Source of the DNA: Thunnus maccoyii
Lineage: Eukaryota; Chordata; Actinopteri; Scombriformes; Scombridae
Assembly (NCBI RefSeq): GCF_910596095.1
Contig: NC_056540.1
Location: forward strand, 29,236,001 to 29,300,000
Length of the DNA: 64,000 nucleotides
Reading direction: 5' to 3'
Below are positions 13,101 through 23,527 of the stretch, piece after piece. Position numbers and translations under genes: made by a program. The notes under the pieces were generated by a model. The model ran no database searches and was not told the DNA's origin. It worked only from the letters and a program-made list of their open reading frames with translations. The number at the start of each line of letters is the position of its first letter. The stretch's first letter is position 1.

Positions 13101-16100
13101 TGAGGTTAAACACTACAAGGTTAAATGACACAAATTTTAAAAATCACTCTGACTTGGCTTAGTTTCAGGTAAGCATTTTCTAACAAGAATCTAACTGCCA
13201 CACCAACATTTGAAGCTAAAATAGAGCTGAATGTTGTTTTGATGAAACCCACAGAGGATTATCAACTATGTTAACTCTGCAGGTTTTGGGGAGATTTTGC
13301 CTTTTAGCTCAAAGCTTTGGTTTTATGGCACATTTGATTTATGGCTAAAATTCAGAGCTCTCACCAGCCTTATTTTCTATAGTGGCATGCAACAAAGCCA
13401 GTTAACCCCACTGTACACCACCTGCAGCATTTAACACCTGAAAATTAGCGATTAGCATTAGCTGGTGAAGAAAGTGGAACATCCAATGTTAGCCGCTAAC
13501 GCTAAAGAGCCAGATATTTTTCTCAGGAGCAGGTGGAGACAAAACTACAGCTAAAAAGAGTGAAAAATTAACTTAGATTTACTTGGTAGTCATTCCCCCA
13601 GATGGCTAAAAAAGTAGCTTTAAGTTGCAGTAATATTTTAGCCCAAATCAGCCACATTAGCCTGTAGCAGTTTAGACTAATATATATTAGTTTAAACTGC
13701 TAGCTAGCTATCCTTTCTAGTGCCAACTGACATTTAGAGTTTATGATTTATTTATTAGGGCCTGAGCCCAAAGGGCGAAGACCCTATTGTTTTTCGTGTG
13801 TTTGTTTCTTTCTTATTATTATTCTTTATTAATCCGCCACTTTAACTCTAAATTTGACCCCCTAAACATGCTCAAAAACTCACCAAATTTGGCACGCACA
13901 TCAGGTCTGGTGAAAAATTTGATAAAATGTAAAAATTAACCCCCGAAGTTCCAAAATGTGCTCTCTAGCGCCACCTATGTATCTAAAACGGCCGCCACGG
14001 CCCGTAGGAATGTCGTAGAGAGATCGAACCAAAACTCAATTATTCGTCTCATCAAGACCTACAAATCATACGCTGACACCCCTGACCTAAATCCAACAGG
14101 AAGTCTGCAATCAGCTTTTCAAAATAAGACTTTGCCCCAATTTTGGCCCCCGAACAAACGCTATCTCCTCCTAGGGCGTTAATGGTATCGGCTTCAAACT
14201 TAAATACATGACTTATCACACTGTGTTGAGCAAAAGTTATTAAAAACTTTGTAATAACTCGAACGGTTTAGATTTAGTAAGCCCTGAAAGTCGGAGTGCG
14301 ACATTACACCTTACAATGTAAACCAATGGGGAGGCAATCTCTGGGCATGGACTTTGTGCCAAACTGGGGCATCTGGCGTCTAAACTATAAGTCCGACCAC
14401 TTTCAAACCTGTATCAATGGATTCGCGACGAAAATTCCTACAAAAAAATGTGATTTTTTTATGTAGGATTTGGCCAAAGTCATGGGATTTATGAGGATAT
14501 TTCACAAGAAGCGTTCTCTAATATCCTCCTCTCCAACTGCTCCTGGTGATGTCACTCCCTCAGTGCTCTGAAACATTCCGCAATACACACTCATTACAAA
14601 ATCACAGGAGGAGCAAGAAAAGACTTTAAAACTCACACTCTAATATCTCAAAAACAATAAAAGATAGAAAACACATGTAAATTCAAGATTTGTAGGTCAA
14701 AGTCTCGTGGCTCATTTAAAGTTCAAATGAAGTTTGTATCTAAAATTATGTGGAAGCAGTAAATGTTCAAAAAGGTGTGGGTTCGCTCACACTCTCCATT
14801 CAAATATATGAGTATTTTTCTGTGTCCAGCTGCAGTTACTTATTGTCTCTACACACCTGACAGTACACATGTCAATCAAACTTTCAAAATAAAAGCACAC
14901 CACACTTGTAAGAAATATCCCTCATATATATAATTGTCTGTGAACAGAGGGGTGGGCTCACAGAGAGACACTGGTTAGTATTGTGTGTCAAAAGACTCTC
15001 ACACTGATCATCTCCAAACGTTTTCTTGGTTCCCAGAAGCTTAGCTGACTGCACCGCGGCCCGATGTGCGCAAGGGCGCGAAGGCCCGTTCGACGCTGCT
15101 TGCAGCTTTAATATTCAGACTATTTTAGTTATTTCTTTACCACATGTTTGACAGTTACTTAAAGACGTTTTTTTCTGGTTTTCTGTTCTTCATATACTGT
15201 TATGATGTTAAACATGGTTATAGTTCCAAAACTTGAGGTTAACATGTGTAGACGCTCCCTGCAAGTCAAAAGCCATGCAGCGCTTCAATCTGCTGCGAAT
15301 GCTTCCTTTGCAACAGTTTTTTCTGCCTTGCTGATGAGCTGAACAGAGCAGGCATAAAGGGCCAGTATAAGATAAATAAGGAGTTTTTAACTGGAAATCA
15401 TGAAAAGATATTCCAGTAGAGTGCCAGATTAAAAATACCCTTTAACCTTTAAGATAATTGCCTCAAATATAACTCAGAGTCTACTCCAACTAGGGTTTAT
15501 CACAACTAGCTTAATATTTTTGGGTTCACCTGTTTCTGGTGAATTGTGCTGATGAGTTCATCCTGCTTCATCCTGAGCTCCATGTTGGCCTGCTCCTGGT
15601 GGAAGAGTTGAGCGGTCACGGCCTCCAGATCATTCTGCAGCTTCCTCTCCTTCTCTCTGGACACCAGAAAGTCCCTTTCAAGCATTGCTGCAGCCACATA
15701 AAGAGCACAGCAAAGTACTCAGACAACTGAACCAGAGCTGTAGATGATCTTTATTTAAGTGGAAGATCTGTAGTATGTACCCAAAGCATAAAATTAAAAA
15801 CATGTAAGGTTACATGGCAGGTGCTGAGTTTTCTGGCATTAAGGTTTAGTGCCCTTAATAGTTAGTATTTACACATATCTATTATTATTAGTGCTCCCTA
15901 GAGGTGACCATGGTGTTGTTTCTCTTCTTCTTCACTCTGTCTTTCTGTATCCCCATCTCCTGTCAAGTCAAGTCAATTTTATTTGTATAGCCCGATATCA
16001 CAAATCACAAATTTGCCTCAGGAAGCTTAACAATCTGTACAGCAGTGCAACAACACCTATCCTTAGACCCTCGATTTGGATAAGGAAACCTCGCCACCCA

Positions 16101-17896
16101 CCCACGCCCCTATTTATTATCTATTACTCATTTTATTATTAAATATATGGATTGTTGTTCAGTTCTAACCAAATGTAACTGTTATCCTGAAAATATATCC
16201 CATAAGAAAGATGTTTTAGTTAAACATCTTAAACATGTGCACATTGCAAATGTGATTTTGAGTTAACCATTCTGGCACTGATGTCTATTACATTGTGAAA
16301 TTCTTTGGAAATCTTTCCATTCATTTGATAGATTTTATCTCTGTTGTGGTAAGTTGTGTGTTTTAGTAAAATATTTTATTATTTATGTATTTTCATATAT
16401 ATTCAACTAAAGCTACTTAGCGCTAACACTGCCAGGTCATTGGTTCAAATTCTACTATGCACATCCATAACTGTACATACAGAGCTTAAATCTGTTCAGA
16501 CATGTTTTATGAGGTGCATATACAATAACTACTGTATCACACTGGGTGTGCACAGAAGAATTGATTGTAGAAATACCTAAGGGAGTGATTTACGAGAGTG
16601 CAAAATGGCACAGATATTATTTTTCTGTACCTGTTTGATTTGCGAGAGGCTTAGGCTTGATTCAAACCAACAAACCAAAACAAGCATTCATCAAAGGCAA
16701 AGCTGAAACAGTTGTGAAACAGAATTCCTCCCAGGCCTTATCACAGTCAAATCAACCTTCAGGAAATGTCACAGACTTTATTTGATACTGATGGAAAACA
16801 AATCAACCGCAAGATTTATTTCTACAACGTGAAATGTTAACTGATTTTTGAAGAGTAAATAAAGGAAACATTTGCGAGTGTGGACTTTTGCCCTAGACGC
16901 CATATTATACAAAAAATAATGAGGAAATTTTTATAACAACTGAAGAATAAACCAGCAGAGAGGCCAACATGCTTGCTACTGCATCTCCTCACAGGACAAG
17001 AAGAGGTCAATTAGAATAGAAGAAAAGTGCAATAAGAAAAATCACCACAATTTTATACAGTAAATGTGCAGTCTGAAGCAGACCAGACTCAATTAGTGGA
17101 GTTTTAATGGTATCGAATAGTAATTCTGTGAAGTTGTATGTAAAGTTATTTCCTCATTAATCATTACTACAACAAAGAACTTTTACAGTTAATAAGGCTC
17201 AGTTTCACTTTCAAGTCATGACCTTTGAAACATGTGAAGTTATACAGTCTACTACAGACAAAACTCTCTATTTAAGCATGAAGTATGAACCATTTTGTCA
17301 GTTATTGTATTTTCTGTAGGTGAGTCATTTTATAGCATCAAACTAAACATTAACCTCATACATTCAAAAACCCAGTGAATAGCAGGAAGTACAGACTTTT
17401 AGTTACCACGGTACTACATGTGGGTTAAATAACACATCATATTTTATCATATTACATTACACTGACTATTATAAAATCCAGGTTTTTATAAACTTGTCAC
17501 TTTGGATTATCATCAGTTGTTATAACAGCGTAACTGAGTCTTGGGTTTTCCTCATTCAACATTACAAGTTACTTACTGGTTCCTCAGGTGCAATTAATAA
17601 AATTGTAAATTAAAAGAGACATAAATCATTCTACTTAAATAAAGTATCTAAATATGTTAAGATGTTTATACACACCAGTATGATAAATGCAGAGGGAATA
17701 ATATCAGCTAACGCAAGACTGAACCAGTAGTGCATCTCTAAAATGTAAATGTGTAACTTCAAAATCAAAAAGGTCAAAGTCCTGACCTCCATGATTTACC
17801 TTTGTCATGTGCCAGACGGGTGCATTTGGCTGTCAGATACTGGATCTGACTGTAGTCTTCGTCCCGGTGCACTTGGAAAAACCTCCTCATGCTCAT
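4140..17896 (-). CDS. coiled-coil protein gene, unrecognised family (seven coding exons, 3' end unresolved)
   Basis: Exons in transcript order: 17896-17800 (ATG at 17896), 15687-15530, 12019-11763, 10120-10033, 5149-5037, 4782-4633, 4227-4140. All have GT/AG sites and phases join without a stop, giving 317 codons. The start is [15 protein letters not shown]; a second in-frame ATG lies two codons on. The product is nearly all heptad-like, charged coiled coil rich in E, Q, K and L, with no signal peptide or membrane segment. Exon 3 holds a tandem duplication of about 17 residues (two LHAETQ units). Exon 5 ends with an unusual cysteine-aromatic stretch, CYWICCVKR; exon 6 is basic ([11 protein letters not shown]). 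The chain is open after LYEELYDQ. One possible terminal exon is 376-350 (nine codons, stop TAG, preceded by CTGCTCCAG), but it is weak. A cytoskeletal or centrosomal role would be a guess. The gene model is fairly sure; its identity is unknown. Confidence 0.72.
5561..5582. repeat. poly(A) tract
   Basis: Simple run of adenines in the intron between coding exons 4 and 5 of the coiled-coil gene. It could be the tail of an old retroposed sequence, but no element is recognisable next to it. Confidence 0.7.
6703..9247 (+). mobile_element. L2-like non-LTR retrotransposon, 5'-truncated and decayed
   Basis: The plus strand carries fragments of a LINE reverse transcriptase. Visible pieces include [17 protein letters not shown] near 7370, a [14 protein letters not shown] block near 7590, [16 protein letters not shown] near 7755 and the catalytic-type CYADDT block near 7850. 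In-frame stops and frameshifts interrupt it, for example a TAA just after the ADDT block, so it cannot be active. The 3' part (about 9070-9247) has the GAGTTTTTCCTTGCCACTG and AATAAATTTTATTTGACTT-type tail familiar from teleost L2-type elements. Probable target-site duplication: TTTTGTAAAAAT at 6691-6702 against TTTTGTGCAAAAAT at 9248-9261. No endonuclease domain is seen. Assignment to L2 rather than a related clade rests on recall, not a search. Confidence 0.82.
8927..8957. repeat. (ATT)n microsatellite in the LINE 3' region
   Basis: Short run of ATT/TTA triplets within the 3' untranslated part of the decayed LINE, just upstream of its conserved tail. Confidence 0.7.
9735..9905 (-). mobile_element. 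Penelope-like element fragment with hammerhead-like core
   Basis: On the minus strand, CTGATGA (9820-9814) is followed by a possible five-pair stem with a UGUG loop, then GAAA (9798-9795). A short ACUGGU hairpin then leads to GUC (9791-9789), which is the cleavage triplet position of a hammerhead. Hammerhead motifs of this minimal type are known from the pseudo-LTRs of Penelope-like retroelements. One extra A lies between CTGATGA and the stem, and stem I is weak with several G-U pairs, so activity is doubtful. The phrase pattern resembles the better-kept copy near 45.49 kb. Confidence 0.45.
10214..10262. repeat. perfect 19-bp inverted repeat (hairpin)
   Basis: Arms 10214-10232 (TTGTTAATGTGAGACCAAG) and 10244-10262 are exact reverse complements around an 11-nt loop. 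AAGCCTTTAC-like words repeat at 10201, 10230 and 10261. It lies in the intron just upstream, in transcript order, of coding exon 4 of the coiled-coil gene. Confidence 0.9.
11463..11660. repeat. AGCTGCAA..ATTAGTTGATTAAT-type MITE, copy 1
   Basis: Starts near AGCTGCAGGGATTAGTTGAT and contains AATTAATCAGCAACAATTTT, GTTTTGGACT and a GACATTTCATCAACTAAAC block. These are the marks of a dispersed family present at least thirteen times in this window. It is diverged from the other copies. Confidence 0.6.
13440..13650. repeat. dispersed repeat (AGCTGGTGAA...GCCAGATATT family), copy 1
   Basis: Shares TAGCTGGTGAA, AGCCAGATATT, TCTCAGGAG and GTGGAGACAAAAC with 56235-56530, in the same order. It lies in an intron of the coiled-coil gene. 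The class is unknown; it is non-coding. Confidence 0.5.
13665..13702. repeat. 38-bp near-perfect palindrome
   Basis: TAGCAGTTTAGACTAATAT and the following 19 bases are reverse complements except for one mismatched pair. It is AT-rich with no loop, so it can extrude as a cruciform. Confidence 0.85.
13745..15110. mobile_element. 1.37 kb dispersed element starting AGGGCCTGAGCCC
   Basis: The left end is a GC-rich hairpin-like stretch, AGGGCCTGAGCCCAAAGGG, followed by CGAAGACCCTATTG. The right end has GCGCAAGGGCGCGAAGGCCC and then CGCTGCTTGCAGCTTTAA. I recall closely similar ends from a very common percomorph repeat, but cannot name its class. No transposase reading frame is present, so this copy is non-autonomous. 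It lies between exons 2 and 3 of the coiled-coil gene. Confidence 0.55.
15159..15455. mobile_element. TTAA-bounded MITE, internally deleted copy
   Basis: Shares GTTCCAAAACTTGAGGT, GCTCCCTGCAAG and CCAGTATAAGATAAATAAGG, in order, with the longer element at 24898-25532. The middle is missing here. The ends are TTAAAGACG and CCCTTTAA. Confidence 0.55.
15960..16110 (-). mobile_element. LINE/SINE-type 3' tail, reverse orientation
   Basis: Begins CAAGTCAAGTCAATTTTATT, the reverse of the AATAAAATTGACTTGACTTG tail seen at 26945-27110 and 28885-28950. It continues with ATATCACAAATCACAAATTTG and TGCCTCAGG, the reverse of the same tail's body. Confidence 0.7.
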
Positions 17897-18150
17897 CTGT
17901 GTTTGAACCGTCTGTGCTCTTTCTGGTCTAAAACTTCTTCCACCTTCCCATGATCCTCAGGGCAGGACAGGTGTGTCCCGTAGGGTCAGATAGGACACCA
18001 GCAATATTTAACTCTCTCTCCGCTTTAAACCAGTCTGTGTTGAAGAAGACTCGTATCTGGAGCACAACTAAAGAGGGCAAGTTTAAGCATTAATCTAAGC
18101 TACTGTTTTCATAACACGGAGGCGAGGCGTGCCGCTGGTGGGTGTGTGTG
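17897..18150 (-). promoter_or_regulatory. probable 5' UTR and promoter region of the coiled-coil gene
   Basis: This lies just upstream of the ATG at 17896. There is no upstream coding exon with a matching phase. GGAGGCGAGGCGTG near 18118 on the plus strand is the only GC-rich patch nearby. The transcription start is not determined, and a 5' non-coding exon is possible. Confidence 0.3.
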
Positions 18151-20560
18151 TCTGTTTGGGCCTGATGTCTTTTGTTGCCATTTGGCCCACTACTTAAATA
18201 AAAAAGGAAAATTACAACATGTTTCATGCACCAATTTGACGTTTGATTTGACATTAGATGCAAATATTCTTTAAAAAAAAATGTTCCCCCTTAGGCAACA
18301 AGTGCTGCAAGAGAGAAGCTCTAATAGGCAGGTCGGGCATGTTGTATCTAGCAGGCTGGCGTCTTTACAGCAGCACCCTCAGGTTAGTACTTTTATAATA
18401 TAGGATTGCATGACACATTTTATAGAGTGAAATACCGCTGTCAGGTAATAACAAATTGTATTTTGTGTTAGTATTGTGTATAAGCTATAGTTCACGACTG
18501 TTTGAAGAAAACAAGGCTGTTTCTGGACATCTACTGTAGTGTGAGGGGTTGATATTTTTATTCTATTGTGACGACGCTCTATGTGCAGGATCCTGGTTGG
18601 GTCGTCAGGGAGGTTCAGCTCACCTAGACTGACTAACTGGCTGCTCTGTATTGGTTGCCCTCTCTCCCTTTGCTTTTCTTGTGTTTATTTGGTCTTCAGT
18701 TTAATTTATGCACAATAAACCTGCTGCATTGTGACAAATATTTTATAAAAATTATAATAAATGTATAATATTTTATTTAAAATCTCAACTTCCCTCAGAT
18801 TCTGGTGTGTGTCATGTCATCACAATGATATAGTCTGTCAATTAGTAGCTTTACATGAACACTGCTACTTCCTGTTATGATTTATCCTAATATTAATCAT
18901 ATTTGGGATACGATATGGAGCATAAGAAACCTGGTTATCAGTTTCCTTGTATGATTCAGACATTGTCCAGGTTAATGTTCATCTGTGCAGGAGTGTCTTT
19001 GACTCCTCGAAATCCCAGACAGTCTCTGTCATTTCAAATTTCAGACTTTTCCTTACCAAGGTTCTGACCTCATGTTATGATCTAACATTTATTTTAATTC
19101 TACATTTTACAACTTGCAGTGCACACTTTAGGCCCACTTTAAAAAGCAAATTATGTATATCCAACAGCTGAATAGCTGATAAGAGAATATTATATGTTGA
19201 TTTATTTTCTATAATATCCATAGTGTGGATTTTTTGTTGCAGGAGAGTCTGGACAAGTTTTAGACAAACACCGAAACCTCAAGACAAACAAAATACTGAG
19301 GCTTTAATCAGTAGCAGCACTTTAAAGGTGTGGTTCCCCTATAAATGACTGAAATAGATACCGAAACAACCGCGTGCGTAGAGCATTCACTACTGATTGC
19401 GGTCATATAATAAATGATGTAACAGCGAGTGCCAGCCTGTCGTCTCCTCTCAGGTGCTTCGTGCCTTGTGAGCAGCAGATCTTTTAAAACAATTAATGCA
19501 CATACTGGATGTGTCAGACTTTTAAATGTGAAGAGGGCATCTGGAGTTAATTACAAAAGGTTTATTCCTCCCCTTTGGTGCCACTCCAGCTGATGGCACC
19601 CTAGACAACTTAAACCTATTCTTGCTCATTTCTAGATACAGCACTTACATTTATCGAAAGAAGTCTGATGCATGTATCCCACGACTGTCTATCACTTTTG
19701 GTGTTGTGATCTAGATACAGATTAAAACTCTTTCAACATTTCCTGTGAAGTAACAAATTGAGAAGATTGCACAACCTTTGTGGAGGGATGTGAGTGTTTT
19801 GTTGTCCTCCTCAGTATTGACTTTGTGACTTAATTAATGTATGGACGTATCTCACAGCTTCCCTTCCCTCAGACAGATTTAAAAAGCTCCTGACACTTAA
19901 AGAAGTTCATCAGTATGAGTTTCACACAATAGATGTCCCACAGTTACCTTTAAAATATTCCCACTGCTGGGTGTGTTACTGCAGGTTTTCTATAAATGTG
20001 ACACCGACCACTCACTTGACTCTTTTTCTTCACTCTTCCCAAACTTTATTTACAGAGCTCAAAAGTGTTAAACCGATGAAAAGTGTTGGCAGTCTCAAAC
20101 TCAGCCTTAAAAACAGTACAAAGCACTTTGCAAGCTGCTGCTGATGTATTTGCTTTCACATTTCCTGCCAGCAGAGGGAGACAAACCAAAGGTATTCACC
20201 TGTTTGGGAAACCTTTATTTATTACTTTCTATGCATTTTTAAAGGAAGTTATTAGTTTAAATGGTTCCTTTGCCACACTTACAGAAACAATGGAACAGTG
20301 AATTCAAATGGGAAAAATTAAAACGGTCATTTTAAAAGATAATGAGTAAATACTATCAATATGATCTGTTTCAAACCCAGGAAGTAGGTTTACTGAGTTA
20401 TCTGGTTTATCTGCTTGAAAAAAATCAGGTGCTGTTTGTCCTTTCTTCTTCTTCTTTTTATTTAATATCAGTCCTGTGTTATTATATTAGTTCTGTCCCA
20501 CATCAGGTAACTTGAAGGGAAATCATGTTTAGAACAGATATCTCAAAGATAATAAAACAA
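18150..20560. other. intergenic region, mostly featureless
   Basis: Apart from the doubtful micro-ORF at 18339-18718, I see no gene, RNA or clear repeat here. The short open frames have no family resemblance and no splice support. Confidence 0.5.
18339..18718 (+). CDS. possible two-exon micro-ORF (57 codons), doubtful
   Basis: An ATG at 18339 opens 14 codons and ends at CAG|GTTAGT (18382). After a 206-bp gap, GTGCAG at 18583-18588 can act as acceptor. The joined frame runs 42 further codons to TAA at 18716-18718, which overlaps an AATAAA signal at 18714-18719. The second half is hydrophobic (WLLCIGCPLSLCFSC) and could be one membrane segment. It points away from the coiled-coil gene about 440 bp from that gene's ATG, so it may be a divergent promoter transcript. 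No homologue is recognised and chance is a real explanation. Confidence 0.15.
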
Positions 20561-20783
20561 GATAAAAGCTCAATTTGGAGTCTTGTAGCAAAGGGCTGAA
20601 TACTTCAGTACATATGTAATTGAGATTGATTTTATTATTTTTATTTTTTTAAATACATTCCCAAAACTTTGTCTTCTTTTTATGGTCAAAAAAGTACATT
20701 TAACGCATTTTAAATTAAGTCTAAAACCCATCAAGAGTGTAAAAGGTGAAGGGGTCTGAATACTTGAAGCAACTGTACAAAAA
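20560..20783 (+). mobile_element. Tc1/mariner-like transposon, terminal remnant
   Basis: Contains GGGCTGAATACTTCAGTACA near 20594 and ends GGTGAAGGGGTCTGAATACT, then TGAAGCAACTGTA near 20775. This is the characteristic terminal region of fish Tc1-like elements. No transposase frame is present, so only an end survives. Confidence 0.6.
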
Positions 20784-21046
20784 AATAATAATTAGTTCAA
20801 ATGAAAACATCCACTTAATTGTCTGTACATGTGCATCAAGTTCACCAATCTTCAATAAGTTTATGTATAAAATGACCTTTTCACACCCGATATGTTTCGA
20901 TTTCTTGTGCTGCTCACCAACAAGCATGCAAAATAACATCAGATAAACTTATTTCCTGTGAAGTCTTGAGTCTCATCTAATGTGGTCTCATGAGCAAAGC
21001 GAAGGCATTCGTAGTCATTCAAAGGAGAGGATGTTCAAAAATGGCG

Positions 21047-21052
21047 TTTATT
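21047..21052 (-). terminator. leprotl1: candidate poly(A) signal of leprotl1
   Basis: AATAAA on the minus strand, with T-rich sequence upstream. It is a candidate distal end for leprotl1, implying a 3' UTR of about 3.3 kb. A second AATAAA near 21864 would give a shorter one. Only transcript data can decide. Confidence 0.4.
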
Positions 21053-21804
21053 TAAAAAAAACAACAACAAAAAAAAAAAAGAAAACCCCACCATGCTGAC
21101 TTCTGCCTCTTGAACACAAAAGTTGTAGATAGAAAATGGCGTTGGGACATTTGACATGAAGCGTCCTATAAAATAAATAAATACAACATCCTCTCAGATC
21201 TGTAAGAGCAAAAAAAAAAACAAAAAAAAAACATAACATCTCTCTCTTAAAAACAGAAACACAGAGGAAAACCCATCCCACAGTTACACACCAGAGGAGG
21301 AGATAACATTGGACTACGAAACAAAGTCAGAAAACATTTTGACGTGTTTAGCTTAAAATACATACAGTGTCGTACAGACGTTCACACAATATGGAAGTTA
21401 CCCTGCTTGTCAAACAACAGGCTTACAGATCACCACCAGTGGGTTCATCTACTGTTAAGAGCATGTTCACTTAGATTCAAAGTGGTGTTACATAATAATA
21501 ATAATAATATGCAAATATCATGTCAGTAGTTTTGAACAATAGCTTGCTTAAATATGTTTTCAACTGAGGCTAAAAAGCTGCCGTCATTCTGGTGCTTTTA
21601 ATACAATCAACGCCTTCACTGAGGTTGTGATCTCTGGAGGAGTCGGCTAACGGATAACAGAGACATGCAGAGTGTTAGTGACCGTTTGTAGTGCAACAAC
21701 CCAGATGTCAGTTAATACTTTGTGAGCCATGAGTTCCCTCGTCAGATTTTTTTTGTTTTTTTAATATAATTTATAAAGAAAAGATCTGAGGCTAAAGGAT
21801 AAGA

Positions 21805-22046
21805 GCTGCGACCGTTAATCAATTAGTTTTCAACTATTAAATTAATCAGCAACTGTTTTGATACTTTATTGATCCCTTGGAGTCATTTTTTTTTTTTTTT
21901 AGAAAAAAGTAAAAATTCTAAGGATGTCATCTTGAGCTTTTGGTGACATGTTTCACCATTTTCTGATATTTTATAGATCACACAACTGATTAATCAAGAA
22001 AATAAACAACAGATTAAGTGATAATGAATATAATCCTTAGCTGCAG
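21805..22046. repeat. AGCTGCAA..ATTAAT-type MITE, copy 2
   Basis: Carries AAATTAATCAGCAACTGTTT near its start and ends near TTAGCTGCAGTGCT, with TTTCTGATATTTTATAGATC between. It lies inside the presumed leprotl1 3' UTR. Confidence 0.6.
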
Positions 22047-22084
22047 TGCTAAACCATTAAAATTTTGGCCTAATGGCATCAATG

Positions 22085-22145
22085 GAAAAGTCAAGAGATC
22101 ACCAAAGTCAGTAGGATTCATCCTCTGGGACCTCTGAAAATGAAC
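22085..22145. repeat. fragment of a teleost dispersed repeat (GATCACCAAAGTCAGTAGG)
   Basis: AAAAGTCAAGAGATCACCAA followed by AGTCAGTAGGATTCATCCTC is a phrase I recall from a widespread fish repeat. A longer piece of what I take to be the same family lies at 34785-35185. Confidence 0.45.
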
Positions 22146-23154
22146 CAGTGTCTACTTAAGACTCCTCATCACAGGTTGCGTTATGGCCATAATGTGGAAA
22201 TGAGTTCAACAGTTCGACCACAGAGTGATGTTTCCTTCTCAGATTTGTCTTATTTGGTGGATTTTTAGAGGTCTGAGAGGGTGAAAGTATCCAATATCAG
22301 ATTAAAATCATCTGGTGACCTTTCAGATGTATCTTAAGGACTCCTTGGGGATCCCAGCTCATAGGTTGGGAATCACTGCTTAAACGTGTTGGAAATCTGC
22401 TGTGTGTGGAAACCCATGGTGGAAGTGCATTCTGGGCTGGACTACGATAGGTTATCTATGAAATGATGGGACAAAAATAAAACAAATTACAATTACTTTC
22501 ATTTAAAATCATCAACAACACATTTTTCATCTCCCAGAGAGCACATATTCAAACTGAGCTTCCACAGAAATCAAACAAACAACAAAATCAACATCCAAAA
22601 AAGGAAACACTCAACCCTCCATTCAACACGGCGGCGCAGCGACGAGGCAGCAGATGCTTAATTCCTCGTTTAGCTACGGCTAATGCAGTTAAACATGACA
22701 GCAGACTGGAAAGCTGCACCTAACTGACTGCAGGGCCCCCGTCGTTCCCCCAAGAGCTGCAACAAATCAACCTACAATTTCCTTCACATAGTCCGGACAT
22801 AAATTATTTTTTTTATCCTGGAAATGCTGGTGTGAAGAAATGCGATGGCATGTTGGCCAAAATGTGGACCGAATGTGCTTCTAGAGAGGAAATGTAACAC
22901 TAAACACCCACCATAATCGCTGGATTCTTTTACTTGGAAGGGGTCACGTTTAAAAGCTTAAGGGCTGTTAGTGTCTTGAACAGGCCTCGGTTATATAAGT
23001 AGCCCAGGTCTTAGCTTGGCCGCATTTTCCAACAAGGCTGCTGTCCTCAAAGCTAATCCTACGCTAGCTGGCGGCTACTGCAGGCTTTTCATGCTCTCTT
23101 GACCTGACGAGGCAAGTCTAACCCATACTTACAGTGAGGTAAGAGCTATCATAT

Positions 23155-23156
<2 letters not shown>

Positions 23157-23192
<36 letters not shown>
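23157..23192. repeat. 36-nt poly(A) tract
   Basis: Uninterrupted adenines on the plus strand (T on the transcribed minus strand) within the presumed leprotl1 3' UTR. Its length may be a sequencing or assembly approximation. Confidence 0.85.
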
Positions 23193-23196
<4 letters not shown>

Positions 23197-23438
23197 ACGG
23201 TGAATAAGCAGCCTGCATCCATTTGCCACCTGAGAAACCACCGAGTCAGTTTAATTTGATCTCTGTGGTGACGGGTCAGGGTGTCGGTGTGAATCCTCTC
23301 CTGCAGGTTCAGGAGAGAAAACAAACGCTCGCACGCTGCTCCTGAACAGCATCTCCTTATTTTGTGTGATGAGAAACAGAAAGGACACATTGCAGAAAAG
23401 ACAACTGATTTAAAACCCATGAAACAGGGTTTGAAATA

Positions 23439-23527
23439 TGTGTGTGTGTGAGGGGGGGGGGGGTTGGTGGCAACAGCCTGACACTTTCACACACACACAC
23501 ACTCTCACTCTCTCACACACTCACACT
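23439..23527. repeat. (TG)n, poly(G) and (CA)n microsatellites
   Basis: A TG run, a 12-nt G run (about 23452-23463) and a CA/CT run (about 23488-23527) follow each other closely. They lie in the presumed leprotl1 3' UTR. Confidence 0.8.
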
